Source: Planctomycetota bacterium
GTDB lineage: Bacteria > Planctomycetota > Phycisphaerae > Phycisphaerales > SM1A02
NCBI GenBank assembly: GCA_021414025.1
Contig: JAIOPG010000002.1
Location: 558,001 to 622,000 of the forward strand
DNA: 64,000 nt
Reading direction: 5' to 3'
Shown here: positions 24,634 to 33,165 of the stretch, piece after piece
Layout: each line of letters begins with the position of its first letter
How positions within the stretch are numbered: position 1 is the first letter of the stretch
Translations under genes and position numbers: made by a program
The notes under the pieces: generated by a model
Told to the model about the DNA's origin: nothing
Seen by the model: only the letters and a program-made list of their open reading frames with translations
Databases searched by the model: none

Positions 24634-25319
24634 CAGCGCGTCCCCGATTTTGCGTTGGCCCGTGCACTTGCGGCGAACGAATCGACCTCGATCACGCGCT
24701 GGAAGCGCGACTGCATCGCCCGGTCATGGCTGGCACAGAGGAGCGCCGCTCCCGCGTCGCGGCACGCCTGCTGGATCAGGTCCATGGCTTGCATGGCGTT
24801 GGCCTCGTCCAGGCTGGCGGTCGGCTCGTCGGCCAGCACCACCGCGGGAGCGCAGACGATGGCGCGGGCCACGGCGACGCGCTGCTGCTGCCCGACGCTC
24901 ATGGTCGACACCGCGGCGTCCGGGCGCTCGATGCCAAGCTTTGCCAAAAGTTCGCGCGATCGCCGCGCGTGGTCGCGCTCGGGCTCGCCCGCGGCCATCA
25001 GCGCCAACGAGACATTCTCCTGCGCGGTGAAGCTGGGCAGCAAATGGTGCGTCTGGAAGACCAGGCCGATGCGCCTCGCGCGGATCCGATCGGCGGCGCT
25101 CTCTGAAACTCCATCGATCCGCTCGCCCGCGACCATGATGCTGCCGCGGCGCGCCCGCAGCAAGCCGGCCACGATCCAGAGCAGCGTGCTCTTGCCCGAG
25201 CCCGAGCCGCCGGAGATCAAAGCCATCTCGCCCTTGGCCAGCGCGAGCGAAGGAATCGACAGCGCGAAGCCTCCGCCATAGTCAAATTCCACATGGTCAA
25301 GTTGGATCGCGTTGGACAT
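24633..25319 (-). CDS. ABC transporter ATP-binding protein (LolD/MacB type)
   Basis: The 228-residue ATPase has Walker A 'GGSGSGKST' (37-45), Q-loop 'VFQTHHLLPSFT' and Walker B 'VVLADEPTASLD'. The signature reads MSVGQ rather than LSGGQ. It pairs with the overlapping permease. The frame is open far upstream through recG, but only the ATG at 25319 starts on the conserved domain. TAAGAT stands 7 bases before it on the minus strand. Confidence 0.88.
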   Translation of the reverse strand: MSNAIQLDHVEFDYGGGFALSIPSLALAKGEMALISGGSGSGKSTLLWIVAGLLRARRGSIMVAGERIDGVSESAADRIRARRIGLVFQTHHLLPSFTAQENVSLALMAAGEPERDHARRSRELLAKLGIERPDAAVSTMSVGQQQRVAVARAIVCAPAVVLADEPTASLDEANAMQAMDLIQQACRDAGAALLCASHDRAMQSRFQRVIEVDSFAASARANAKSGTR

Positions 25320-25326
25320 TGGGGGG

Positions 25327-25332
25327 ATCTTA
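25327..25332 (-). promoter_or_regulatory. Leaderless-type -10 box of the ABC operon (TAAGAT)
   Basis: Minus-strand TAAGAT, seven bases (CCCCCCA), then ATG at 25319. There is no Shine-Dalgarno sequence. Confidence 0.45.
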
Positions 25333-25387
25333 GACTTCGAGCCGCCCCAACGCCCAGTTCGGATTTCAATTGCTTCGGAGCCGACGA

Positions 25388-27523
25388 TCAGCCGACATCG
25401 CCCAGTCCCAGCGCCTTGCCATAGGCGAGCATGAGTTTGTGCTTGAGCGCCGCCACGCCCGCGGCGGCGAGTTCCGGATCCCGGTCGATCCATTCCTTGG
25501 CGTCCTGGCGGGCCTGGCCCAGAAGCTCCGCGTCGCGGGTGAGGTCCGCCACTTGAAAGGGCGGCAGCCCCGACTGGCGGCTGCCGAACACTTCGCCCGG
25601 TCCACGGATGCGCAGGTCGGTCTCGGCAATCTCGAATCCGTCGTCGGTGGCACCGATGGCCGCGAGCCGATCTTTGCCCTCGGTCGTGACGGCATCGCCC
25701 AGGAAGACGCAGAGGCTCGGCGTGGCGCCGCGGCCGACGCGCCCGCGCAGCTGGTGCAGCTGCGCCAGGCCGAAGCGATCGGCGTGCTCCACCACCATGA
25801 TGCTGGCGTTGGGTATGTCCACGCCGACCTCGATGATGATCGTGGCCACCAGCGCCTGCACCGCGCCGCTGCGGAAGACCTTCATGTTGGCCTCGCGGTC
25901 CTCGCGCGTCATCGCGCCATGCAGGCAGGAGATGGCGATGCCCTTCCACGGCCCTTCCTGCAGATAGCGCACATGGTTGGCGACATCCTTCAATCCAAGG
26001 TCGGATTCCTCGATAGCGGGCACCACCACATAGGCCTGCTCGCCGCGATCGAGGCGCGTGCGCAGATAGGCATAGACCTCCGGCGCCTTCTCCGGCGTGA
26101 CCACGCGCGTAATGACGCGAGTTCGCCCCGGCGGCATGCCGCGCAGCACGCTGGTATCCAGGTCGCCGTAGAGCGTGATTGCCAAAGTGCGTGGAATCGG
26201 CGTCGCGGTCATGACCAGCGTGTGGGGGACCAGCGGCAACTCGCCCTGGCCCTTTTGCCGGATGGCGGCGCGCTGCTTCACGCCGAAGCGATGCTGCTCG
26301 TCGATGACGGCGACGGCGAGGCTGCGAAAGGCGATGCCGCTCTCAAGCAGGGCGTGCGTGCCGATGGCGATGTCGAATTTGCCGGTGGCCAGGCCCGCGA
26401 CGCGCTCCATGCGCTCGGCGCCGGTGTTGGAGCCGGTGACGAAGGCGATGCGGACCTGGCTGCCCTTGAGCATGTTCCGCAGCACTGCGTAGTGCTGCTC
26501 CGCGAGGATTTCAGTGGGGGCGACCAGCGCCGCCTGGTGGCCGTGAGCGACCGCAAGCAGCATGGCGTAGACCGCGACCGCAGTCTTGCCGCTGCCCACG
26601 TCACCTTGAAGCAGTCGGTTCATCGCAAAAGGCTCGCCCATGTCCTTGGCGATTTCCCCGATGACGCGATCCTGCTCGGCGGTGAGCGTGAAGGGAATCC
26701 GGGCGCGGATGTGCTGGTCGATGGTGGGCTCGAGCTTCAGGGGAATCGCCCGGGTGCGCGAGCGAAGCTGCGCCCGCCGCATCATGACGCCCAACTGCAG
26801 CAGAAACAATTCGTCGTAGGCCAGGCGCTTGCGCGCCGCGGCGACATCCTCATCGTCGCGGGCGTCGTGATAGAGCCTATAGGCCTCGGCCAGCGCGATC
26901 AGACCGCGGGCCTGGCGGAACTCGCTCGGCAGGGGATCTTCGATCGTGGCGCAGACCGGCTGAAGGACTTTTCCCACCGCCAGCTCGATCTCGCTGGAGA
27001 GCAGCTGCTCCGACGCGGGATAGACCGCGCGAAGGCGATCCATCGATTCGGCTGGCGCGCTGGGGGGCTTGGGCGCCTTGGGCTCTGCCTCATCCGAAGC
27101 GCGGTCGGGAATCCAGCGTGGGTTGCCCAGCTCCAGAAAGCCATTTCGAATCTTGGCCTTGCCCTCGGCGACGCCGGTGTCGCCGGGGTGAATCTTGTCC
27201 CGCATCCAGCCTGCGTTGAACCACATCAGGCGGGCGCTGCCGCTCTCATCCTCCAACGTTGCCTCCACCACGGCGCCGCGACCTCTGCGAACCTTGACCG
27301 CGGCCACCGTTCCGCGGACGCGGACCACGGCCTGCTCGTCGGCGACTTCCTTCTCCGTCTGGGCGATGGTGCGCTCCGCAAGCCGCCGCTCATGGCGCAT
27401 GGGAAAGTGTCGCACCAGGTCGCCCGCGGTGCGCAGTTCGAAGGCGCTCAACCGCTCCACCAGCCGCGGGTTCAACCCCGGCAGGTCCGCGATGCGAGTC
27501 TTGGCGGTGATGGCGTCGGGCAT
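25388..27523 (-). CDS. recG: ATP-dependent DNA helicase RecG
   Basis: This helicase remodels stalled replication forks and branched DNA. The 711-residue product has the N-terminal wedge/OB domain (about 60-140) and then motif I 'GDVGSGKT' (307-314), with the RecG-specific motif II DEQH (408-411). The C-terminal helicase half contains 'HQLRGRVGRG'. The open frame continues upstream to 28111, antisense to xseA, and was trimmed to the ATG at 27523. GAGAG lies upstream of that ATG. It is divergent from xseA, with overlapping -10 boxes. Confidence 0.95.
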   Translation of the reverse strand: MPDAITAKTRIADLPGLNPRLVERLSAFELRTAGDLVRHFPMRHERRLAERTIAQTEKEVADEQAVVRVRGTVAAVKVRRGRGAVVEATLEDESGSARLMWFNAGWMRDKIHPGDTGVAEGKAKIRNGFLELGNPRWIPDRASDEAEPKAPKPPSAPAESMDRLRAVYPASEQLLSSEIELAVGKVLQPVCATIEDPLPSEFRQARGLIALAEAYRLYHDARDDEDVAAARKRLAYDELFLLQLGVMMRRAQLRSRTRAIPLKLEPTIDQHIRARIPFTLTAEQDRVIGEIAKDMGEPFAMNRLLQGDVGSGKTAVAVYAMLLAVAHGHQAALVAPTEILAEQHYAVLRNMLKGSQVRIAFVTGSNTGAERMERVAGLATGKFDIAIGTHALLESGIAFRSLAVAVIDEQHRFGVKQRAAIRQKGQGELPLVPHTLVMTATPIPRTLAITLYGDLDTSVLRGMPPGRTRVITRVVTPEKAPEVYAYLRTRLDRGEQAYVVVPAIEESDLGLKDVANHVRYLQEGPWKGIAISCLHGAMTREDREANMKVFRSGAVQALVATIIIEVGVDIPNASIMVVEHADRFGLAQLHQLRGRVGRGATPSLCVFLGDAVTTEGKDRLAAIGATDDGFEIAETDLRIRGPGEVFGSRQSGLPPFQVADLTRDAELLGQARQDAKEWIDRDPELAAAGVAALKHKLMLAYGKALGLGDVG

Positions 27524-27536
27524 GATCTCTCTTTCG

Positions 27537-27543
27537 TACGATA
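27537..27543. promoter_or_regulatory. Overlapping divergent -10 boxes of recG and xseA
   Basis: TACGAT on the plus strand (27537-27542, 11 bases before the xseA ATG) and TATCGT on the minus strand (27538-27543, 14 bases before the recG ATG) share five bases. If both are used, the two promoters cannot be occupied together. Confidence 0.4.
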
Positions 27544-27553
27544 CCCCGTAGCG

Positions 27554-29092
27554 ATGAAGCGGCCTCCATTCGATCCAACCTTTGCCAAGGGCGGGCTCTT
27601 CGACTTCTCCGAGGACGCCGACGCGCCCAAGCCCAAGGCCGAGGCCCAGATGGGGAGCGCCGGCGAAGACACCGCAAAAGCTGGCGCGACCAAGTCCAAA
27701 GCGTCCAAGCCAATTGCAGTGGAGACCGAAGCACAAACTGAGACGCAATCGGCAGTGGCGCAACGCCCGCTGCAGGTGAGCGAGGCGGCGCAACTGCTCG
27801 ACGATCGGCTGGCGTCGCTGGGAAAGTTGGCCATCGAAGGCGAAGTCGGCGGCTACCGCGGCGCCAACAACAGCGGCCACCTCTATTTCTCCATCAAGGA
27901 TTCCGGCGCCGTGATCTCCTGCGTGGTATGGAAGTCCCGCGCCGCCTCGATCAAGGTTCCGCTGGCCGAGGGCCTCAAGATCGTCATCGAGGGTCGCTTC
28001 AACTATTACGCCGAGGGCGGCCGCCTCTCCTTCATCGTCGAGTCGATCCGCGCCACCGGCCAGGGCGACCTGGATGCCAAGTTCCGCCAGCTTTGCGCCG
28101 AGTTGAAGCAACTGGGCTATTTCGAGGAGGCCCGCAAGCGGCCGCTGCCCATGCTGCCGCGCGGAATCGCCATCATCACCAGCGCCTCCGGCGCCGCGCT
28201 GCAGGATTGCCTCGCCGTCGCCGCGCGGCGCTTCCCCTCAGTGCCGATCTTCGTGATCGATGTCGTCGTCCAGGGGCTCGGCGCCGCGGCAGCAGTCTCG
28301 GGTGCGATTCGCGCCGTCGATCTCGCCGCCAGGCGGTTGCGCATCGACGCGATCCTGGTCACCCGCGGTGGCGGCAGCCGCGAGGATCTCGAAGCCTTCA
28401 ACGACCGCCTGATCGCCGATGCGGTTTTCCATTGCGCCACGCCAGTCGTCGCCGCGATCGGCCATGAATCCGACACCTCGATCATCGAGCTGGTGGCAGA
28501 CCTCCGCGCCAGCACGCCCACCGCGGCGATGAACCGGCTGCTGCCCGACCGCGGCGAGCTGCGCCAGCAATTGGAGTACGTCGACTCCTCGCTTCGCCAG
28601 GCGGTGCTGCAATTCTGCAGCGCGAAGTCGCTCGCCCTTTCGCAGATGTCCAGCCGTCCCTGTCTGCGTGATCCGGCGCGCTTGTTGCAGTTGCCCGCCG
28701 CAAGACTGGATCTACTCGCGCGGGAGATTTCGAACCGAATGCTGTCGCGCATCGAGCGGACGCGGCGCACCACGTTGGAACTCTCGGGCCGCCTCGACGC
28801 CGTCTCGCCGGCCTCCACGCTCGCTCGCTCGCAGGCGCGCTCGCAGTCAGCCCGTCAGCGCCTTCTCATCGCGATGAAGAACTTCCATTCGACCACGGAC
28901 AAGCGGCTCGTGGCGCTGGAATCGCAATTGCGGGCGGTGGGTCCGCAGGGCACGCTCTCGCGCGGCTACTCCATCACGCGCTCGCCCGACGGCAAGCTGC
29001 TGCGCAGCGTCGCGCAGGCTCGGGCCGGCGAGATCATCCACACCGTCCTGATCGACGGTGAGATCCGATCACGGATCGAGAAGGGCGGGTAG
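27554..29092 (+). CDS. xseA: Exodeoxyribonuclease VII large subunit
   Basis: The 512-residue catalytic subunit of the single-strand-specific exonuclease. Residues 1-75 are a low-complexity Ala/Lys/Glu-rich extension absent from most homologues. The OB domain follows (about 75-175). The catalytic domain has 'GIAIITSASGAALQD', 'ILVTRGGGSREDLEAFND' and 'VAAIGHESDTSIIELVAD', ending in 'LSRGYSITRSPDGK'. Upstream open frame (25370 on) is antisense to recG. xseB follows after 9 bases. Confidence 0.95.
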   Translation: MKRPPFDPTFAKGGLFDFSEDADAPKPKAEAQMGSAGEDTAKAGATKSKASKPIAVETEAQTETQSAVAQRPLQVSEAAQLLDDRLASLGKLAIEGEVGGYRGANNSGHLYFSIKDSGAVISCVVWKSRAASIKVPLAEGLKIVIEGRFNYYAEGGRLSFIVESIRATGQGDLDAKFRQLCAELKQLGYFEEARKRPLPMLPRGIAIITSASGAALQDCLAVAARRFPSVPIFVIDVVVQGLGAAAAVSGAIRAVDLAARRLRIDAILVTRGGGSREDLEAFNDRLIADAVFHCATPVVAAIGHESDTSIIELVADLRASTPTAAMNRLLPDRGELRQQLEYVDSSLRQAVLQFCSAKSLALSQMSSRPCLRDPARLLQLPAARLDLLAREISNRMLSRIERTRRTTLELSGRLDAVSPASTLARSQARSQSARQRLLIAMKNFHSTTDKRLVALESQLRAVGPQGTLSRGYSITRSPDGKLLRSVAQARAGEIIHTVLIDGEIRSRIEKGG

Positions 29093-29095
29093 ATT
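29090..29095 (+). promoter_or_regulatory. Leaderless-type -10 box of xseB (TAGATT) built on the xseA stop codon
   Basis: The TAG stop of xseA (29090-29092) forms the first half of TAGATT. Six bases follow, then the xseB ATG at 29102. Confidence 0.4.
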
Positions 29096-29101
29096 TCAGC
29101 C

Positions 29102-29365
29102 ATGGCAAAGTCATCGACCGGCAAAGCGACTTCGGATCCGACGGCCACAACGGTGGATCCCTCGACGGGCTACGAGGAGGCCATGAAGGAACTCGAGTCC
29201 ATCGTCGACCAGCTTGAATCGGGCTCCATTTCCCTTGAGGAAAGCCTGAAAGCCTTCGAGCGCGGCCGCGCCCTCTCCAATCACTGCCGCGCCATCCTGG
29301 ACAACGCCGCCAAGCGCATCCAGACGCTGACCGCCGAGGCCCTGGGCAAGCAGGAGCGGGAGTAA
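29102..29365 (+). CDS. xseB: Exodeoxyribonuclease VII small subunit
   Basis: The 87-residue product matches XseB: 'GYEEAMKELESIVDQLESGS' followed by 'ISLEESLKAFERGRALS' is the helical hairpin that binds XseA. A short N-terminal Ser/Thr-rich tail (about 18 residues) precedes it. It follows xseA by 9 bases. The pair forms one enzyme, so a shared operon is expected. Confidence 0.93.
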   Translation: MAKSSTGKATSDPTATTVDPSTGYEEAMKELESIVDQLESGSISLEESLKAFERGRALSNHCRAILDNAAKRIQTLTAEALGKQERE

Positions 29366-29376
29366 TCCAAGCCTTC

Positions 29377-30576
29377 ATGGATGGAGTCCTGGATCGCATG
29401 TACCTGTGGCTTCCGCATTTGGTGCAGGGATTTTTTGTCTTCGCGGCGGGGGCCTGCGTCGGCAGTTTCATCAACCTGATTGCCTGGCGCCTGCCGCGCG
29501 GCCAGGGCATCATCCATCCCGCCAGCCGCTGCACGGCCTGCGGACGGGCGCTCTCCTGGTTCGAGAATGTCCCGATCCTCTCCTACATTTTTCTCAACGG
29601 TCGCTGCCGCACCTGCCGCACGCGCTTCGGCGTGGAGCACCTGGTGATCGAGTTCTGCATGGGGATGCTCTTCTTCGGCACCTACTTCATGCTCTACGCA
29701 GGTCCATGGCAGGCGCGTGCAAGCGATCATGCCTGGTGGTGGATCCGCAATGGACCGCTGACGACGATGCCGGCGCTGCTGGCGGTGCTGACTTGCTGGT
29801 CGACGCTGGCGGCGGTCTCGCTTATCGACGCGCGGACCTTCTACGTGCCCATCCGGATCACGGCGGCTTCCACGGTCGCGGCTTTCCTGCTCTGGCGGAT
29901 GCAGGCGCTGGTGCCCTCCATCGAGCTGGGCTTCAACCACTCGCGCTGGGGACTCGATCTGCTGCCGATTCCACTGGAGGTCGCGGCGGTCTTCGGCCTG
30001 GTCGGACTCGCCATCTCGGCGGCCCTGCTCTGGCGGCGCCTTCTTCCGCGCAGCTTCGCCGGATGCGACATGGAGACGATCCGCCCGCGCACGGTGCGCA
30101 TCGAAGTGCTCAAGGAAGTGCTCTTTCTGCTGCCGATCGCCATCGCCATGGCCGCCGGCTACTGGATTGGCTCGCTCGAGGCGGTGCAGGCCTGGTGTCA
30201 TAGCGCCACGTTCGCGGCGCTGGGAATCTCGTCGATGGGATTCCTCGCCGGTGGCGGGATCATCTGGGCGACGCGCATCGCGGGGTCGCTTGCCTTTGGC
30301 CGCGAGGCGATGGGGCTGGGCGACGTGCACATTCTCGGCGCCGCAGGGGCGGCCCTGGGCTGGCGGTTTGTGGTGACCGCCTATTTCCTGGCGCCCTTCA
30401 TCGCCCTTGCGTGGCTGGCACTCTCCGGCGGACTCCATCGAATCCTTGGCACCCGCTCGCGGGAGGTTCCCTACGGGCCTTATCTGGCGGTGGCATGCGT
30501 CGTCTCCTTCCTCGGCTCGCCCTGGATCGATCCTTTCCTTCGATCGTTGCTCATGCCGATGGCTTCGGGCGAGTGA
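29377..30576 (+). CDS. Prepilin peptidase (A24 family, GspO/PilD-like)
   Basis: A bifunctional leader peptidase/methylase for type IV pilin-like proteins. The N-terminal cytoplasmic loop has two CxxC pairs at C52/C55 and C77/C80. The aspartic protease pair is Asp151 ('SLIDARTF') and Asp316 in 'MGLGDVH'. The 399-residue length exceeds the usual 230-290. The extra lies between the two Asp residues and includes more membrane helices. A second possible start is the ATG at 29398. Its pilin substrates are not in this window. It lies 11 bases after xseB. Confidence 0.9.
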   Translation: MDGVLDRMYLWLPHLVQGFFVFAAGACVGSFINLIAWRLPRGQGIIHPASRCTACGRALSWFENVPILSYIFLNGRCRTCRTRFGVEHLVIEFCMGMLFFGTYFMLYAGPWQARASDHAWWWIRNGPLTTMPALLAVLTCWSTLAAVSLIDARTFYVPIRITAASTVAAFLLWRMQALVPSIELGFNHSRWGLDLLPIPLEVAAVFGLVGLAISAALLWRRLLPRSFAGCDMETIRPRTVRIEVLKEVLFLLPIAIAMAAGYWIGSLEAVQAWCHSATFAALGISSMGFLAGGGIIWATRIAGSLAFGREAMGLGDVHILGAAGAALGWRFVVTAYFLAPFIALAWLALSGGLHRILGTRSREVPYGPYLAVACVVSFLGSPWIDPFLRSLLMPMASGE

Positions 30577-30634
30577 CCGGCTCGACGCGGCGGTGAAAAT
30601 TCAGCGGGAATCCCGCAAATTTCCTTCCCAAGGC

Positions 30635-30640
30635 TTGACA
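30635..30640 (+). promoter_or_regulatory. Perfect -35 hexamer TTGACA upstream of the OmpA-like gene
   Basis: TTGACA matches the sigma70 -35 consensus. The -10 region 17 bases downstream (TGCACT) is weak, so the promoter is only a candidate. Confidence 0.3.
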
Positions 30641-30743
30641 AAACTCCTCGCGGCGTTTGCACTGCCGCCACACGCAAAATTGGAGCTCGAATCATGTCTC
30701 GCCGGGACATGTTGGGGGCTCGTCAACCTGAAGGAATCCGATC

Positions 30744-31382
30744 ATGAACACCACCCGCATTTGCTCCATTCTCGCCCTCGTCTGCGTCAGCGCCCTCGTC
30801 GGCTGCAACAACAAGCCGACCACCGACCAGCTCACTTCGGAGAATGAGACCCTGCGCAAGCAGCTCGATGATCGCAATGCCGCGCTGGAGGCTGCCGAGC
30901 GCGAACGCCTGGCCGCCGTGACCCGCGCCGATGATGCCGAGGCCAAGCTGAAGGCCGGCGGCGGATCGCTGAGCTCTTCGGGCAACGACAAGAATTTCGC
31001 CGGCATCGAAGGCGTGACCACCAGCCGCGTCGGCAATGAGCTGCACGTCAGCATCGAGGGCGACGTGCTCTTCGACTCCGGCAAGGCGACCCTGAAGGAC
31101 AGTTCGAAGAAGAGCCTGGACAAGGTGGCCGCGAAGCTCAAGGAGAAGTACTCCGGCAAGCTCATCCGCGTCGCCGGCTTCACCGACACCGATCCGATCA
31201 AGAAGTCCGCCTTCAAGAACAACTACTACCTCGGCTTCGACCGGGCCTACGCGGTGCGCGAGTACATCATCGGCAAGGGGCTCGACGGCAAGGACATCTC
31301 GCTCTCCAGTTTCGGGCCCGACGCGCCGCTGAAGACCAAGGCCCTGAGCCGCCGCGTTGAAGTGATCGTGGTCGACGGCTGA
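30744..31382 (+). CDS. OmpA-family peptidoglycan-binding lipoprotein
   Basis: The 212-residue product has a signal peptide ending in the lipobox 'ALVGC' (Cys at about residue 21). A coiled-coil segment of about 40 residues follows, then an OmpA C-terminal domain with 'VLFDSGKATLKDSSKKSLDK', 'VAGFTDTDPI' and 'LSRRVEVIV'. It resembles Pal-type proteins linking a lipid membrane to peptidoglycan. AAGGA lies 8 bases before the ATG. The 167-base leader region separates it from the prepilin peptidase gene. Confidence 0.9.
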   Translation: MNTTRICSILALVCVSALVGCNNKPTTDQLTSENETLRKQLDDRNAALEAAERERLAAVTRADDAEAKLKAGGGSLSSSGNDKNFAGIEGVTTSRVGNELHVSIEGDVLFDSGKATLKDSSKKSLDKVAAKLKEKYSGKLIRVAGFTDTDPIKKSAFKNNYYLGFDRAYAVREYIIGKGLDGKDISLSSFGPDAPLKTKALSRRVEVIVVDG

Positions 31383-31406
31383 TCGATTCGTCGACCGTCC
31401 TCTTCT

Positions 31407-32258
31407 CTAGAAGCTGACGCCCAGACCTTCCTCCTTGATCTTTCGGATCAGGAGCTGGAGGTCGCGCATCGTCAGTTCGAGTCGCCGCGAGGCATCGGTG
31501 AGATTCTCGAAGAGTTCGGGATCATTCATCAGGCGACCCACGGTGCCCTCGCCGGTGGAGGCCTTCTTTGCCAGTTCGCGGATCTCATCCAGCGTCGCCG
31601 TCAGTCCCGCGAAGGCCGGGGCGACCTTGTCCATCAGCTCGTGGGAATCGGTGCGAAGCTGCGTGGAGAGCTTGGTGATGCTGTCGACCGTCGCGGTCGC
31701 CTGCTCGATGAGCTGATTGGCCTTCCACACGGCGCTCTTGAAATCCTGCCGCAATTGCTCGTCGCCCAGCCAGGCCTTGGCGCTGGCCACCACCTGCTCC
31801 ACGCCGGTGCCGATCGCTTCCAGCCGGTCGGTGATGGTCGTGAAGCGGGCCACCAGCACGGTGGTCTTGGTCGGGTCGATCAGGCCGTCGCTCTTGGTGT
31901 AGGCGGCGGGAATCTTCAGGTCGATCTTGCTGCCGCCGCCGATCAGCATGGTCTGGATCGTCGGCACGACTCCGACCGGCAGCCGCGCCTTCTCGTGGAT
32001 GGTCAGCGTCATGCGGACCGGGTTGGGCTCCTCCGGAATGATCAGGATCTCGCCGACCTGTCCCACGACCACGCCTTCGAGCATGACCTGGCTGCCCTCG
32101 CGCAGACCCGCCGCGCTGTTGGCCTGCAGTTGCACCGGATAGGTTTTCTGGAAGAGCCAGGTCAGTTCGCCGAAGAGCAGCAGCAGCGTGGCCAGCCCCA
32201 GCAGCGCAATGATCGAGCAGACGCCGACGACGAAATCTCGGTGACGGGGGGTGAGCAT
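31407..32258 (-). CDS. MCE-domain protein (MlaD family)
   Basis: The 283-residue product has one N-terminal helix (about residues 9-30), a single MCE domain (about 38-120) with 'GLREGSQVMLEGVVVGQV', and a long helical tail. MlaD-type proteins form hexameric rings that pass phospholipids between membranes. It is 22 bases downstream of an Mla-type ATPase gene. No MlaE permease, MlaC or MlaB gene is adjacent. It converges on the OmpA-like gene. Confidence 0.88.
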   Translation of the reverse strand: MLTPRHRDFVVGVCSIIALLGLATLLLLFGELTWLFQKTYPVQLQANSAAGLREGSQVMLEGVVVGQVGEILIIPEEPNPVRMTLTIHEKARLPVGVVPTIQTMLIGGGSKIDLKIPAAYTKSDGLIDPTKTTVLVARFTTITDRLEAIGTGVEQVVASAKAWLGDEQLRQDFKSAVWKANQLIEQATATVDSITKLSTQLRTDSHELMDKVAPAFAGLTATLDEIRELAKKASTGEGTVGRLMNDPELFENLTDASRRLELTMRDLQLLIRKIKEEGLGVSF

Positions 32259-32280
32259 GAGGGAGGGTTCTATCCTAAGT

Positions 32281-33060
32281 TCAAGACTGGATCTCGGCGA
32301 GTTCCTCGGGGCTCGCCTCTCCCCTGAGGAAGCGCGACACCACCGGCAGCTTGGATTGCCGCACCTTGTCGGGCGTGCCCTCCATCACCACTTCGCCCTC
32401 GTGCAGCATGACGATGCGGTCGGCCACCTTGAAGGCACTGGCCAGGTCATGCGTGACCACGATGCTGGTGATCTTCAGCTCCCGCGCCAGCTTCATGATG
32501 AGCTCGTTGATGATGTCGCTGGTGATGGGGTCGAGACCGGTGGTGGGCTCGTCGTAGAGCACGGCCGCGGGCTCCATCACAATGGCCCGCGCCAGGGCCA
32601 GCCGCTTGCGCTGCCCGCCGGAAAGCGATGCAGGCATCTGGGCGATCTTCTCGCCCAGCCCGACCATGTGCAAAACATGCTCCACCATGGCGTGGGCCTT
32701 GGGTCCGGTCGCCACGCCATGCTCGATCAGCGGGAAGGCGATGTTCTCCTCCACCGTGAGTGAGTCGAAGAGGGCGCCTTGCTGGAAGAGGAAGCCGATC
32801 TGCCGCCGCGGCAGGGTCAGCTCGCGCTCGGTGAGCAGGTCGATGCGCACATCGCCGAACCAGACCTTGCCGCGGTTGGGCTTCTCCAGTCCGACCAGAT
32901 GGCGCAGCAGCACGCTCTTGCCGCATCCGCTGGGCCCCAGCACCACGGTGGTCTTGCCCCGGGTGAAGTCGATGGAGATCCCCTTGAGCACATGCAGCGG
33001 GCCGTACGACTTGTGCAAATCCTCGACGCGAAAGGCTTGAGCCTGGGAAGGGGACACCAC
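32281..33060 (-). CDS. ABC ATPase, MlaF type
   Basis: The 259-residue ATPase has Walker A 'GPSGCGKSVLLRHL', signature 'LSGGQRKRLALARA' and Walker B 'VLYDEPTTGLDP', with 'IGFLFQQGALFDSLTV', typical of the MlaF/Ttg2A group. It would power lipid transport with the adjacent MCE protein. I start at the GTG at 33060. The longer frame to 33141 reads a His/Arg-rich stretch that looks non-coding. The rhomboid gene is divergent 105 bases away, so no permease is encoded upstream. Confidence 0.87.
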   Translation of the reverse strand: MVSPSQAQAFRVEDLHKSYGPLHVLKGISIDFTRGKTTVVLGPSGCGKSVLLRHLVGLEKPNRGKVWFGDVRIDLLTERELTLPRRQIGFLFQQGALFDSLTVEENIAFPLIEHGVATGPKAHAMVEHVLHMVGLGEKIAQMPASLSGGQRKRLALARAIVMEPAAVLYDEPTTGLDPITSDIINELIMKLARELKITSIVVTHDLASAFKVADRIVMLHEGEVVMEGTPDKVRQSKLPVVSRFLRGEASPEELAEIQS

Positions 33061-33165
33061 TGCATCATCGTCGCACGCAGGCCTTCTGTGCAAGCGGCCG
33101 GCGCCGGGGCGGTGGGATTTCCCGCGTCCACCGCGTCGCATCGAAGACGATAGGCTTTGGGATTC

